Source of the DNA: Cercozoa sp. M6MM
Taxonomy: Eukaryota > Endomyxa: Ascetosporea
Direction: 5' to 3' (one strand)
Assembly (NCBI GenBank): GCA_040357565.1
Contig: JBDODJ010000028.1
DNA length: 64,000 nucleotides
Shown: piece after piece, positions 28,004 through 39,386 of the stretch
Layout of the letters: every line of letters begins with the position of its first letter
Position numbering within the stretch: position 1 is the stretch's first letter
Notes under the pieces: generated by a model
Databases searched by the model: none
Told to the model about the DNA's origin: nothing
Seen by the model: only the letters and a program-made list of their open reading frames with translations
Position numbers and translations under genes: made by a program

Positions 28004-28793
28004 TTACAAGAAAAAAGGAAGGTGAGCGAGGGTTCCCGTCGAGCTTGTCCACAACGACTCCAGTGCACGTGACATTGCTTCATCAATGCGACAGGATACT
28101 CGAAGCGAAGGCCCGAGAAGGAGAGTTCTTAGAAGCACCGCCAGCACTACACATGTTTCTCTTTGGCTAAGCTTGGGCAGTGCCTGCAATGAAAGTACTG
28201 TACCGCCAGGGGTAAATGCCTCTCGCGTCAGTATATCGTCAGTCAGCGCGACGAACGTCGTCGGAATGTGACGTTGCATGAGTGCTTCAGGTACATCCAG
28301 CAGCAGCTATGAAAAAGCAGCTCCTGGCATTGTATTGTTGAAAAACACGGAGGAGTTAAAGTAGAAACTGACATCAGAAAGGAGACTGTCGATTCGCGAC
28401 ATGTCGCCAGCGGTAGCCTCTGTTCGACGCAAGAGAGCAAAGGCTCCCTCCAAGTCATCGTTGAGTGCGTGGTGGAACGCTGATGCAACAAAGGCAGCGC
28501 ATACATAGCTGTACTGATGCCTATCAAGGGGTCCTTCTCGATGGTCGTATTCAAACGTCAAAAGGCCATCTACCGCGCTCACGATCTGCTTAGCCGAAGA
28601 ACTTGACAGTATTATCGTCAGTGCACCTTGGATGTTCATTGACGGAAAAGCTTTTATCACGATTTGGTGCTCGCCTCACTTCAACTGAAGTTGTTTTGCA
28701 TGACGAAAACTCCAGGAAACTCGTCGCGTCGTTTCTCCAAACCCCACGTTTCCTCTGCGTTTTAACTTGAGACAGCGCCCACTTACTGCACAT
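28004..28793 (-). CDS. Hypothetical protein, helical, family unknown
   Basis: Two well-supported coding blocks on the minus strand. The right block (about 28662-28385) contains NIQGALTIILSSSSAKQIV, HQYSYVCAAFVASAFHHALN and EGAFALLRRTEATAGD. A probable 66-nt intron (donor GTCAGT, acceptor tttttcatag at 28308) leads to the left block (28307-28004) with LLDVPEALMQRHIPTTFVAL and VVLAVLLRTLLLGPSLRV. The first block is in frame with the second apart from the TAG that forms the acceptor. The 5' end is uncertain; ATG 28793 with a GTAAGT donor just after it is possible. The alternating hydrophobic helices resemble an alpha-solenoid, but I do not recognise the family. Confidence 0.45.
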
Positions 28794-28853
28794 GCGCCGC
28801 CACTAGCTACAGAGCCACTGGACCTGATTCCACCCTCTTACACCCTACCCCAG

Positions 28854-29131
28854 GTGATTCCGCACACGTTGATGGAGAACTGCAGCGATTGAAGCCGGTG
28901 ACACTCTCGGGCGTCGAAGGCAACCAGACATGCTGGTCGACATGAACTCACTTGGCGTCTGGGAATGAAGAAGCAGGACACTCTGTCCCTCCGCCCTGTC
29001 CCTGTCCTTAGTACCTGCTGTGCCTGCTCTACCCCTATGACGCTCAAACCATCAAGACGGCCGTCCAGAGTGCCGCCATGAGTCTCCGCATTGACGACAT
29101 CATCTCGGGCTTGTCGGGGCAGCGGCAGTAA
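28854..29131 (+). pseudogene. CCT3: Broken 3' fragment of chaperonin CCT subunit gamma
   Basis: CCT-gamma is part of the cytosolic chaperonin ring. Recognisable pieces in order: VIPHTLMEN at 28854, GVEGNQ near 28908, VDMNSLGVWE near 28938 in another frame, and the diagnostic C-terminus TIKTAVQSAAMSLRIDDIIS ending at TAA 29129-29131. About 20 residues between the first two pieces are missing, there is a frame change around 28927, and a TGA follows GVWE. No functional 5' part lies upstream. It looks like a truncated, decayed gene end next to dispersed repeat copy B. Exons of a divergent gene are an alternative but would need unusual splicing. Confidence 0.65.
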
Positions 29132-29139
29132 ACCGACAG
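29112..29139 (+). repeat. 28-bp inverted repeat, left arm (overlaps CCT3 stop)
   Basis: tgtcggggcagcggcagtaa followed by accgacag. It is the exact reverse complement of 29327-29354. The left arm is the last codons and stop of the CCT3 fragment. Confidence 0.9.
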
Positions 29140-29140
29140 A

Positions 29141-29738
29141 GCTCTCAGTAGGTCAGGATACCAGTGAACACTCGTCAAAATCTGCCACACCTCTCTTGAG
29201 GGTTTTCTAAGTCTGAAAGTGGTTTCCGCCGGATACAGTAGATCATGCTGTCACAAGAATAGTTCGGTTTATTTCAGTCTTCTAAGAACGTTCGAGCATG
29301 GTATATCGTACACGCTGACGATAATACTGTCGGTTTACTGCCGCTGCCCCGACAGACTGTGAAACACCTGTGTTTCAGTAGGGAAGCCTTGAGCTAGCTT
29401 TCGCAGCTGAACTCAGAAGAAGAGCCTCTGGAAAGGTAGAGGACGGGTAGAAGCGGAGACAACTGGTCCTGGAGAGAGGGAGCTCGTCTTTTTCTTCTTT
29501 CCTCTTCTTTGCTTCACGCCAACTGAATAAAAACATCTGACGGGTGTCTTTCCCGTCCACCAGTGCTTTGCCGCCCAACTGAACCGTAGGTGTAACTCCC
29601 TCTTTCAAACTGACACTTGGCCATTCTCCCTCCAAGAACACAACAGACTTTCTTACGTTCCTTAGTTTTTCGTATAGCTGGCAAAGTACTACCCTCAATT
29701 TACCAAGGCTTGACCCCTATCTGAGAGGGCTGCGGTAA
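29141..29738 (+). mobile_element. Dispersed repeat, copy B (with inverted modules)
   Basis: Related to copy A at 445-861. Module 1 (29141-29252) is the reverse complement of A 445-554 and sits between the 28-bp inverted arms. Module 2 (about 29425-29477, e.g. ctctggaaaggtagaggacg) is the reverse complement of A 663-716. The blocks between and after them (cacctgtgtttcagtaggga, ctatctgagagggctgcg) keep the direct orientation. B carries about 150 bp (29533-29690) that A lacks. No transposase is visible. Confidence 0.7.
29327..29354 (-). repeat. 28-bp inverted repeat, right arm
   Basis: ctgtcggtttactgccgctg followed by ccccgaca; perfect match in inverted orientation to 29112-29139. The two arms enclose 187 bp that contain the inverted module of repeat copy B. 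Confidence 0.9.
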
Positions 29739-30286
29739 CATTCTCGTACGTACGTATATTATACCGTCTGTACGTCGACGAGCGAGGTGGTTTCGAATTA
29801 GGTCCGGTCGCGTGAGTTGTCGGCGCTGGCTACCGTGCGCTCGGCGCGACGAAATAAGGCAAGTCGGTGGTGCCTAAGGCCGTCCCACGAGCACACCAAT
29901 ACGCCGCGATCCCACAGAGGACGTTTGTGAGCTCGAGACAGTCTTTTTGTGCGGTGTGAAGGACAGAATGCGTTGCTGGCGCACAGATCCGAGGTGCCGA
30001 CTCTGTTGTCGTACCTGAAGGGTATACGCACATGTGCGCAGTTGAGGCTATTGGAAGCTAAGAAAGACGTACGCTGGCACTCGCCGCAGAGGAGCGTGCG
30101 ACCGAAGGAGCAGCCCTCGAACTGTGCACCACACACAACCTCTAACGTCGTTGTGCGACATGGAAGAAAGACATTGATACGTGGAGAAAGGGTCCGGCGA
30201 CGACGCTCGACGCCGCCTTCTCTTCTTGTGCTACAGTCAAGAGGTACAGATAGAAACGCAGGCATAGAAGAAGATTACAGAAACTC
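29739..30286. other. Region without an assignable gene
   Basis: A minus-strand open frame (30265-29798) contains Cys pairs (LLCGECQ, LCASNAFC) but no recognised domain or start context. It could be part of the 3' end of the adjacent minus-strand gene or chance. Nothing else is supported. Confidence 0.4.
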
Positions 30287-30658
30287 TCACACCGGAACCG
30301 GCGACTCATCAACGCTGCTGAGTTTCGTCGACCGTTTTTTCTGACGTGAGGCCGACTGACTCGGGGCCTGTGCTTTCGACTTCGACCTTGACTTGGTTGG
30401 TCGCTTGCGCGGTTTCTTGTAATTGTCGTTATCACTTTCGTCGGCGGTGTCACTGTCGTTGTTGATGTTCTGGGTGCCTGTCTCCTCAACTTCGGCAGCC
30501 TTGTCGTCGTCGTTGTTATTGCTGATGTTCTCGTTCTCGGTGTTGTTATCATCATCTTTGTTGTCCTGCTCGTGTTCTTCAGACGACACATCAACTTTGT
30601 CACTGGAGTTGGGCTCATCAACGATGGGCTTCTTGCGTGTGCTTCTGCGCGGTCGTGA

Positions 30659-30707
<49 letters not shown>

Positions 30708-30807
30708 NNNNNNNNNNNNNNNNNNNNNNNNNNNNNNNNNNNNNNNNNNNNNNNNNNNNNNNNNNNNNNNNNNNNNNNNNNNNNNNNNNNNNNNNNNNNN
30801 NNNNNNN

Positions 30808-30869
<62 letters not shown>

Positions 30870-33082
30870 TGTGCACATACTTTGTTTCATTTTTAAACTG
30901 TACCTGTACCCGGGCGATAGGCTCTATTTCCGGCGGTTTTGACTTCTGTTTCTTCTTACTGCCGCGTTTGCTGCGAGTGCTACCACTGCTTCGCGTCGTG
31001 TTGACACTCACCGTGTTGTTCAGCGTGTTCATCGTGCCGTCCGCAGTCTTGTCGTCGTCAGTGCCGTGCGGTGCGGAGTGTGAAACCTTGGCGGCCAGTG
31101 CGCCCTGCTTCTCCAACTCGACAATCCTCGACTGTGCTTCCTGGAGCTCTTGTCTGTCGGAGCACCATGAGCGCTCACAACGATGCAAATCATGCTACAA
31201 GAAAGTACCGTAAACGCTCGGCGCGAGCATCGCGCACCCTCGCGTCATGTTCCATCTGCTTGCGCAGTGTCTGACACAACAAACATACTCACGAAGAATC
31301 TATGTCTCCCAGTGCCAAGGGTACCTGTAACTGTGCTTCTTGCAGTGAGGCAACATGTGCTTTCCTTTGCATCTCGGCTTCTGCTCACTCATACCATATC
31401 CTTCAGTCGCTTCGAACAACACATGGCAGAGGGGTGCACCTTTGTTGCGTAGCACCTGTGTGAGCGACTGCACCTGCGACTGTGCCCCCAGTGCTGCCTC
31501 GCGCCAGTGCAACACGCGACGACGCCACTGCGTGCGCGTCTCACGGAGTATACCAAGTGCGTTGCGTGCATACATGTGCAGGTTGTCCTGAGGAAACGCA
31601 TGTACACAAATATTGTATTTATAGACGCGAGTGCACGTACTCTCTGCTGACGAAGTTCGTCGTGACGTAGGTGCGCCGCCAATAAGCATTGCTGCGAGGC
31701 ATGCAGCACCTGGCGCAGCGTCTGCGTTGTGCTACGTTGACCCGCCAGATCTCCATCATGCTGTACATACGCGTACATATACATATATATATATATATAT
31801 AAGAGCAACGGATACACGGAGAATTTCGTCAAAGAGTTTGTGTTGCTGTTCGTGCGAGAGTCGCAGCTGCTGACTCAGTGTCACCAGGCGTCTAGTCTCC
31901 AAGATGTCCTCTTCGTCATCACCGATGTCGTCCTACCACGAATTCACAGCAAATTAACAGCAGGTCACAGACTCTAGAGCCACATACGTAGTTAAAGTCG
32001 CCGCTGGCAGCATTGACAGCACGTGTGTTGTCAAAATTTGCCTCAGAGCACAAGTCGACTGTCTCGCCTATCGTCACTACCGGCGGCGCGATGAACTCGC
32101 TCTTCACTTGACCGACCGACACGTCAAGGTTGGTCTTGTGCACCAAGGTGACGCACGTCTTTTGCCGCTGCAGCAGTCTGTGTAGCACGTTGATGACCCT
32201 TCCTTCGATAGTGTCGTCGTTTGCGAGTTCGTGTGCATTGTCATCGTCTCTGTTCAATAGCCGCTCGAGGTGGAAGTACACCTGATCCGGCAGGAGTGCG
32301 AACACAGTTCGTTTCGAGCCATCGTGCAGTGTCAGCAGACTCGGCGTCTCTCTGAACAAAGGACGGTTAAAAAACAAAGGTAGGAGATAAATCGATCGGC
32401 ACCCCACAAGTCCAAGCAGCTTGTGCAGGAACACGAGACAGGAGTGACCTCCCCTGACTGCGTGTGAGGCAGCTGCTCCATCACTTTGACAACACCGTAG
32501 ATATTACAGAAACCTAACGGCACACTCATACAGACACACGAAATTTTCAACAAGGGTACTTCTGCTTGAGTTGCGAGTCCGACAGCTGCGTGCGCAGTGC
32601 TGCGTGTGGCATCAGGTGCGCGCGCGTCGTGGCCAGTGTCAGACACGACGTTGGAGACCTCTCGGCATGGGCAGTGCTGGCTTCGTCCGTTTCTCTGGCT
32701 GAGTTGCGTGCGTGCCACTCACAGACGTCGATCCACTCCCCTGCAGTAGAACACAAACACACATGTCTCAGCACAGCAGCCTGAGACTGTTGAGGAGAGA
32801 CGACACACCGTCATGCAGGTGAACAAGCGAAACGCGATACTTGCACTCAGTGTCATTCGTTAGACCCGGCAGCAACGATAACAAAAAGGAGTGCCGCTCG
32901 CTACCACCCAGCACGCACAGGGCACTGTCGTACGCGTCTGTTTGCTGCGCAACGCGTCGCAGCACGAGATGAGGCACCCCCAAAAGCGATGCCACTCGCT
33001 GCTCCATTCTCCAGACCGATCGACGAGTATACCACCGTGCCTGCACAGATTTACGACTAGTCAACCGTGCGAGCGAGCGACA
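30287..33082 (-). CDS. Coiled-coil protein with acidic/basic C-terminal tail, family unknown
   Basis: Minus-strand exons, right to left. About 33039-32810: RVASLLGVPHLVLRRVAQQT and LCVLGGSERHSFLLSLLPGL. About 32740-32557: EWIDVCEWHARNS. About 32350-31990: LLTLHDGSKRTVFALLPDQV, DTIEGRVINVLHRLLQRQKT, PPVVTIGETVDLCSEANF. About 31933-31820: DEEDILETRRLVTLSQQLRL. About 31760-31650 and 31590-31440: coiled coil (TLRQVLHASQQCLLAAHLRH). About 31155-30900: QELQEAQSRIVELEKQGALA then Lys-rich KRGSKKKQKSK. The tail near 30640-30287 is Asp/Asn/Glu-rich, then Lys/Arg-rich (PRKRPTKSRSKSK), ending DESPVPV. The charged tail suggests a nuclear protein. The start (ATG 33082 or 33007) is uncertain and a 100-N gap interrupts an intron. 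Confidence 0.55.
30661..30868. repeat. (CA)n array with a 100-N gap (30708-30807)
   Basis: CA dinucleotides on both sides of the gap, within an intron of the coiled-coil gene. Confidence 0.95.
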
Positions 33083-33214
33083 TAACCTGGAATAAGGCCA
33101 AGGTGATCGTTGACCTGCATCGGCTCACATTATTTCTATGCATGGAATCAGGGATTTAAACTGACATTTTTCGCGTTACTGCTGACTGTGCGTACCTGTG
33201 CGTGTGCTCTCACG
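33083..33214. promoter_or_regulatory. Very short divergent promoter region
   Basis: About 130 bp between the likely start of the coiled-coil gene (minus) and the YIPF5-like start (plus). Exact limits depend on the uncertain minus-strand start. Confidence 0.3.
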
Positions 33215-34269
33215 ATGCTTGGCTATGGTGACACTGATCAAGGCTTTGGACAGGTATTTCAGGTGTACATGTTCGTGGCTCCGTGAAGTGCAGATTTAAT
33301 TCTTCCTGCTGGATGTTGTGTATTTCTGCTTTAGTTAAACTTCTATGAAGACACGTCAGCGCAGCAGCAGCAGCACGTGGCACCGCCACCGCAGATGACG
33401 AGCGTACAGCCACCTTCGTTCGCAGCGCCGTCATGTACCTTCTTTAGTCGCGTTCGGTGGAGCAACTGCAGTGTAGTTTTTTTTCTTCCACTTGGGCAGC
33501 TGACGAAGACGAGTTCGCGAACGAGCCGCCATTGTTGGAGGAACTCGGAATCAATTTTGGCCATATTTCACAACGCACCCTGTTCGCACTGATGCCGTTG
33601 AAGACGCCGGATGATGAGACCTTGCACGGTGTGTCTGTATATGGAATAGTGTGTGCGTTGATGCGACACTGAATTCCTGCAGATGACGACTTGGCTGGCC
33701 CACTCGTGTTTGCAGTTGCGCTCGGCTTTGTTCTCTTGCTTAGTGGTACGCCGCTGTGCTTTGTCCGGTTGCGTGTGTGTGTGTGTACGCGTATGGCCTA
33801 TTCCATTAGGCAAGCTGCACTTTGGCTACATTTTTGGTTTCGGTCTGCTCGGCTGTTTGTTGCTGGCGACGCTGCTGAAGTTGCTGAGCGACAAGGATGT
33901 ACCCTGTCCAAGTCTAAAATGCCCGTATCTGTCTAAACACATGTCTGCACAGGTTGAGGTGCAACGTACAACAAGCATCCTGGGCTACTGCTTGTTGCCG
34001 ATCCTGGGCCTCGCTGTTGTCGACTTTTTCGCCTCATTCCGACACGGCGGTTCCATCGCCTTTGTCGTTGCCTTCATGTTCATTCTCTGGTACCACTTAC
34101 GTTCGTGCGCTACTACGCATGAGTGTGTATCACGACATATGCGCACAGGAGTACCGTGACGGCGACAAGGTACATTGAGCTCGTGGCCGACATGCGCAGC
34201 CAGCGCTACCTGATCGCCTACCCGGTGCTGCTGCTGTATTCCGTGTTCGCCATCATTACGGTCTTCTAG
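33215..34269 (+). CDS. YIPF5: Yip1-domain Golgi/ER membrane protein, YIPF5-type
   Basis: YIPF5/Yip1 proteins act in ER-to-Golgi vesicle traffic and bind Rab GTPases. Exon 1 starts at ATG 33215 (MLGYGDTDQGFGQ). A Gln/Pro-rich exon (33352 on) follows, then EPPLLEELGINFGHISQRTL, the conserved cytosolic motif. Membrane exons are DLAGPLVFAVALGFVLLLSG, KLHFGYIFGFGLLGCLLLAT, TSILGYCLLPILGLAVVDFF and GSIAFVVAFMFILW. The C-terminus is QRYLIAYPVLLLYSVFAIIT, with VF and TAG at 34267-34269. The order and spacing match YIPF5 throughout, with about five helices. A short (GT)-bearing intron splits the first helix region. Confidence 0.92.
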
Positions 34270-35099
34270 CGGCCTCTGGTTTTGATTGAGCGGAGGCTTT
34301 TACTTTACAACTGAACTGAAAGTCAAGCCTGTCCCTCGGCTTACTCAACGGAAGCTAGGAGCCCGAACGGAGGGCCACGCTAACGGAAGGCTCCGCTCTT
34401 GGAAATGCAAACGGCGCTCCTCGGCGCAATTTTAAGAGAAATCGGAATACTCTAAGATTCCGTGATTGCGCTTAAAACTAAGTGTTCTATACAGCTGTGC
34501 CCCTTAGAACCCACGCAAAACAGGACTTTGCAATCACTAATACATCAAGGAACCGCGTACACTCGCTCTAAAGCGGCAATCAGGGTCTACTAATGCCGGG
34601 CATGAACTTTAGTTTAATAGCGGAAGGCATAGTCGGATATCTGAAGACACACACAAGCACATTGGTAAAGAGGCGACAAAGTACCATATCACAGCGCAGT
34701 CCCAGACGAAGCGCGCCTCCCCAAACACACACCTCCACCGAACAAACGGGGGCCAGAGACCCACAGGAACGGGGCGGAGTGATCGTTTCCCCTCTCTTTT
34801 CCTCTCCGCGTGTGGTGACAACACGCACTCAAGTGACAGCATCGCGGAGGCCGCAGACAGACAGAGAGACAAGAGAGGGAGCAACGATATCGCACTCACA
34901 TGACGATAGTGCGAGTCCGGAGGTTCGAGCACGCACACGCACAGGGACCACACGCAGCACACACCCACACACAGACCGCACACACGTGCACACACACACA
35001 AACACACGCACACGGTGCCACCAATGTGCAGCGCGCAGGTTACGTGTGTCCACTCAACATGTCCCCACTCGATCCACCGTTTTAAAAAGCAATAGCTAC
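34270..35099. other. Convergent intergenic region, CA-rich on the right
   Basis: Lies between the YIPF5-like stop and the helicase stop. The right half (34630-35040) is rich in CA/ACAC and has intron-like borders on the minus strand (GTAC donor near 34691, tcttcag acceptor near 34644). A spliced 3' UTR or non-coding transcript is possible but unproven. No protein is supported. Confidence 0.45.
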
Positions 35100-35871
35100 C
35101 TAGAATCGTCGACCACCGTAACCGCCTGGAGCACCGCCCGGGCCGCCATAACCACCTGTAACACAGATGGAGGTAGATGAAGATACGTACAGATAAATAC
35201 ACGCAGAGACACACACGAGGTACACACAGACATACCGTAACTCTGGCCGCCACCGTAGGACGAGCCGCCGCCGTAGGACGGAGCACCGCCGTAGGAGGCA
35301 CCGCCGCCGTACGAGCTGCCGCCGCCGCCGTACGACCGGCCGCCGCCGCCACCAAAGCTGCCGCCGTAACCACCGCCTGCAAGAGTAACATACATAGAAC
35401 AAGGTATATATATATATATATATATAATATATACGGAGAGAGATTAAAGGATCAAAACACACCACCAAAGCCACCGCGCGAGCCGCCCATGCGCTGTCGG
35501 TTGGGGCGTCCGCCACGGCCGCTGTAGCGGCCCTTAAGTTCCTCGAGCCAGGACGGCACCTCCTGCTCGGTCTCGCGCAGTTTGTCGAGCAACTTGCCGA
35601 TCACCATGTAGCTACCCGAGTTGACAAAGGCGATGGCAGTACCCTTGCGGCCAGCACGGCCGGTGCGGCCGATGCGGTGCGTGTACGAGTCAATGTTCTC
35701 CGAAATGTCGTACTGGATGACCCACGTGATGTCGGGAATGTCGATACCACGCGCAGCCACGTCGGTCGCAATCATCACGTTGGCGTAGCCGCCCTTGAAC
35801 TCGCGGAGCGCCGCCTCACGCTCGCGCTGCTGCTTGTCGCCGTGAATGCTCACGACCTGTGCAGACACATT

Positions 35872-35920
<49 letters not shown>

Positions 35921-36020
35921 NNNNNNNNNNNNNNNNNNNNNNNNNNNNNNNNNNNNNNNNNNNNNNNNNNNNNNNNNNNNNNNNNNNNNNNNNNNNNNNN
36001 NNNNNNNNNNNNNNNNNNNN

Positions 36021-36065
<45 letters not shown>

Positions 36066-37857
36066 AGGTAGGGCCAAGGCAGGAGGTTGGAGTACCCGGA
36101 AGCCGTTGCGACGAAGCTGAAACTCAACGTCGCGGCACGTGCGCTTGGTCTTGATGAAAACGAGCACCTTCTCGTCACGCACCTGGTCGCGCAGCAGGCG
36201 CTCAAGCTCGCGGCCCTTGTTGTAGTCCTCGACCTGCATCACCTTCTGCGTGATCGCCTTGGTCGAAGAGCCGATGCGTCCCACCGAGAAGAACACGTAG
36301 TCGCGGCGCAAGAAGTCGCGCGCCAGGTCGCGGATCTCGCGCGGGAATGTCGCCGAGAACATCATCGTGTTGCGGCGGTCGCACGGCGTCAGATCCAGAC
36401 GGTCGTGGATGTAGCGAATCTCGCGCTCAAAACCCTATATTTCATATGACATTCGATGTGCTATGTAATATACATAAATAATGATATGCGATAAACATAG
36501 AGCGCCTACCATGTCAAGCATCTGATCAGCCTCATCGAACACGCAGAAGACGACGTCGCGCAGGAACACGCAGCGCGACTCGCACAGGTCCTTCAGTCGG
36601 CCCGGCGTCGCGATCAGCATGTCGCAGCCGCGCGCAATGTCGCGGATCTGGCCGCTGCGCGGAGCACCGCCGTAGCACACGCATGCGCGCATGCCCGTGT
36701 TGTACACGACACGACGAGCCTGTACAGTGACGACATACATCGACAGATAAAGACACAGACACAGACAAAGACAGAGTTACCTCGTCGTGAATCTGGCACG
36801 CCAGCTCGCGTGTCGGCGCCAGAATGAGCGCACGCGGGGCGCGCGGGTCCTGCGCGCGGCCGCTCGTCAAAATGGCCTGCAGCACCGGCAGCAAGAAAGC
36901 GCCCGTCTTGCCGGAACCCGTCTGCACAGAGCACACAAGAAAGTGTAGATAAACACATCTGCCTAGACACAGCAAGGAGAGGGCTGCATAGAGCGGAGTA
37001 CCTGGGCACAGCACATGAGGTCGCGCTTGGCTTGCATGATCGGCAGCGAGTACTTCTGGCACGGCGTCGGCTTGGTCCAGTTGCTGCGACGGATATTCTC
37101 CATGATCTCGGGACGCAGGCCGGCCGCCTCGAACGAGTCCACCGGGCCAGGCACGTTCTCGCCCTCGATTTTGACGGGAATGTCGTCATACTTGTCGAAA
37201 TCGAGACCCACGGTGCGCTTGGCGCCCTCGCCGAACGGGTCGTAGCTATCCGAGTTGAGGTGGCCCTTGTAGTTCGGGTCAAAATCGCCACTGTCACGGC
37301 CGCCCATGCGATCGCCGTCGCCGAAGCGACTGCTGCTGCTGCCGTAGCGGTCACCGCCGCCGCCGAAGCGACTGCCGCCGTAGCGATCGCCGCCACTGCC
37401 ACCATAGTCGCCGAATCGGCTGCCACCGCGACTGCACAAACAAACGAAACACATACCTCTGATAGTTGGAGTCACACAACAAGACAAACACGCGAAATCT
37501 ACCGGTCACTGTGTCCGCGGTCGCGCGAACGCGATCGGCCGCGGCCACGGCTGCGGCTACGGCTGCGACGACGCGAACGCGAGCGCGAACGACGGCGTTC
37601 CGAGCTGGCACCTTCAACACAAAAACTCAAAACATGACAAAAGCAAAAACCAAAAGAAATTAACGAGTCCAAAAGAAGGTACCCGAGGAAGTGGGCGCCG
37701 GAGCAGGCGCCGACGACTTTGACTTGGCGGCGCGCACCTCAGGCGGCATCACCCAGACCGACTGCTTGGTCTTGACGTTGTAGTAGTACGGATCCTTATA
37801 ATCAGGATGTGTGCATTCCTCCCATTCCGTGCCGGCAATCGGACGAGACTGACTCAT
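35100..37857 (-). CDS. DDX3-like: DEAD-box RNA helicase, DDX3/Ded1/Vasa type, with N-terminal WW and RS modules
   Basis: ATP-dependent RNA unwinding in translation initiation and RNP remodelling. Start ATG 37857. Exon 1 is a WW domain ([26 protein letters not shown]). Exon 2 (about 37612-37503) is an RS domain ([14 protein letters not shown]). The next exon is Gly/Ser/Arg-rich ([17 protein letters not shown]), then DDX3-specific [20 protein letters not shown]. Helicase motifs follow in order: Q motif PTPCQ, I AQTGSGKT (split by an intron), [31 protein letters not shown]. The C-terminus is Gly-rich ([16 protein letters not shown]) and ends GGYGGRRF at 35102-35100. All catalytic residues are visible. 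It sits head-to-head with GatA. The WW+RS extension is not the usual DDX3 layout. Confidence 0.96.
35874..36063. repeat. (GT)n array with a 100-N gap (35921-36020)
   Basis: GT on both sides of the gap, within the helicase intron between the exons ending RNGFRV and beginning VSIHGDKQQ. Confidence 0.95.
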
Positions 37858-38161
37858 TCTTCTTCTGCTAAGTTCCTGTCCAAAAGGTTGATGTACAGCC
37901 ACACAAGCGAGCACACAAGAAAACCAAAGGCAAATTTGGCAGAAAACATGTCACAAAAAAACAGAAAACGTGAGACAAAAAACGAGAAACCACCCACTCG
38001 AAACAAATCGAATAATGGGCTGACAGAGGCGTTACCTTGTGTCCTTCCGGTCTCACGTACGAGGCGAAAACGACACACGAAGTCTAAGGCGACGAGAAGG
38101 CGCACAAAACGTTCTTTAATTTTTCGAAATATCTGTACAGAATCGGACCGGTACTGTACGG
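37858..38161. promoter_or_regulatory. Divergent promoter region (helicase / GatA)
   Basis: About 300 bp between opposed start codons. It contains an A-rich stretch (37955-38000) and no assignable box. Confidence 0.4.
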
Positions 38162-39333
38162 ATGGCTACAAATTCGAAAATTAAGGAACTTCGGTTGACT
38201 AAATACGTGTGCCTAGTGTGCATGAGTGTGCCGCTACCTTTTAGCAGCATATGAGAGCATGCGTACTCGCGTTTTTCCCAGAGCTGTGCGCGATGTGAGC
38301 ATCCGCGCATCTAGCACGACGACAAGGGTCGATTTAAATGCCTGGCGATGGCGCAATCCTGAATTTCCTCAAGCCACCCAGCCCAGCATTGCGGTGAAGG
38401 CGAACATCTCGGTCAAAGGTGCTCCAAGCGATGCGGCAAGCGGTGTGCTGTCCCCAAGTTACGTGTCGACCTACGATGCCACGGTGGTTCAGGTACCAAC
38501 CACCCTTAAACACAAGCAAGTATTTGACAAGCAAAACCTACCGAGACCGTGTAGAAACTGAAAGAAGCCGACTGGCATATTGCTGGTCTCAGCAACATGG
38601 ATGAGTTTGGCATGGGTTCGCACTCGGACAACTCAGCACACGGACGTGTGCTGCATCCACTTTCCACCGTAGCCTGTCCCTCGCCCGACTTGTTTGCATG
38701 TTTTCCTTTGCAGCTTTACCTCTGTCTTTTGGGCCAACAGGAGGAGGAGCAGTACAGCCCTGGTGGCAGCAGTGGCGGCTCGGCCGTGTTGGTCGCTCTT
38801 GGCATCGTCGATGCAGCGCTCGGCTCTGACACGGTTAGTTGCGGCTCATCCGTGTGTGTGTGTGTGTGTCTGTGTCTGTGTCTGTGTCTGTGTCTGCGTC
38901 TGTGTCTGTGTCTTTGTTTGTGTGTGTGCGCGCGCTATTGTCTGTGTTTCCACAACCAGGGCGGTTCGGTGCGACAACCGGCCAGTTACTGCGGTGTGGT
39001 AGGCTACAAACCGTCGTACGGCCGCCTGTCGCGCCACGGCTTGGTCTCGTACGCCTCGTCACTCGACTCGATCGGTGTGTTAGCACGCGACGTGCCGACC
39101 GTGCAGCGTGTCGCTCGCATCATCGAAGGTCATGACCCGGGTGCACTGTCCTTGCTTGCCTTCCGTTTGTTCTGTTATCCTTGCTTGACAACATGTAGAA
39201 CATGACGCCACCTCGTTGCCGCTACAGGGTGCCATCGAGCAAGCGACGTTTGGCTGGCAGGGTGTCACCATCGGCATTCCAGCCGAGTGTCAAGTGCAAG
39301 AACTCCCTGCCGATGTTGTTGGTGCCTTCGGTT

Positions 39334-39386
<53 letters not shown>

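Noticed and set aside
29375..29698. Minus-strand frame through repeat copy B (contains LCQLYEKLRNVRKSVVFLEG)
   Set aside because: It spans the inverted module junctions and has no equivalent in copy A; probably chance, though the B-specific 150 bp could be rechecked.
30287..33082. Kinesin (KIF4-like) assignment
   Set aside because: Coiled coil and charged tail are similar in style, but no P-loop, switch or other motor motif is present.
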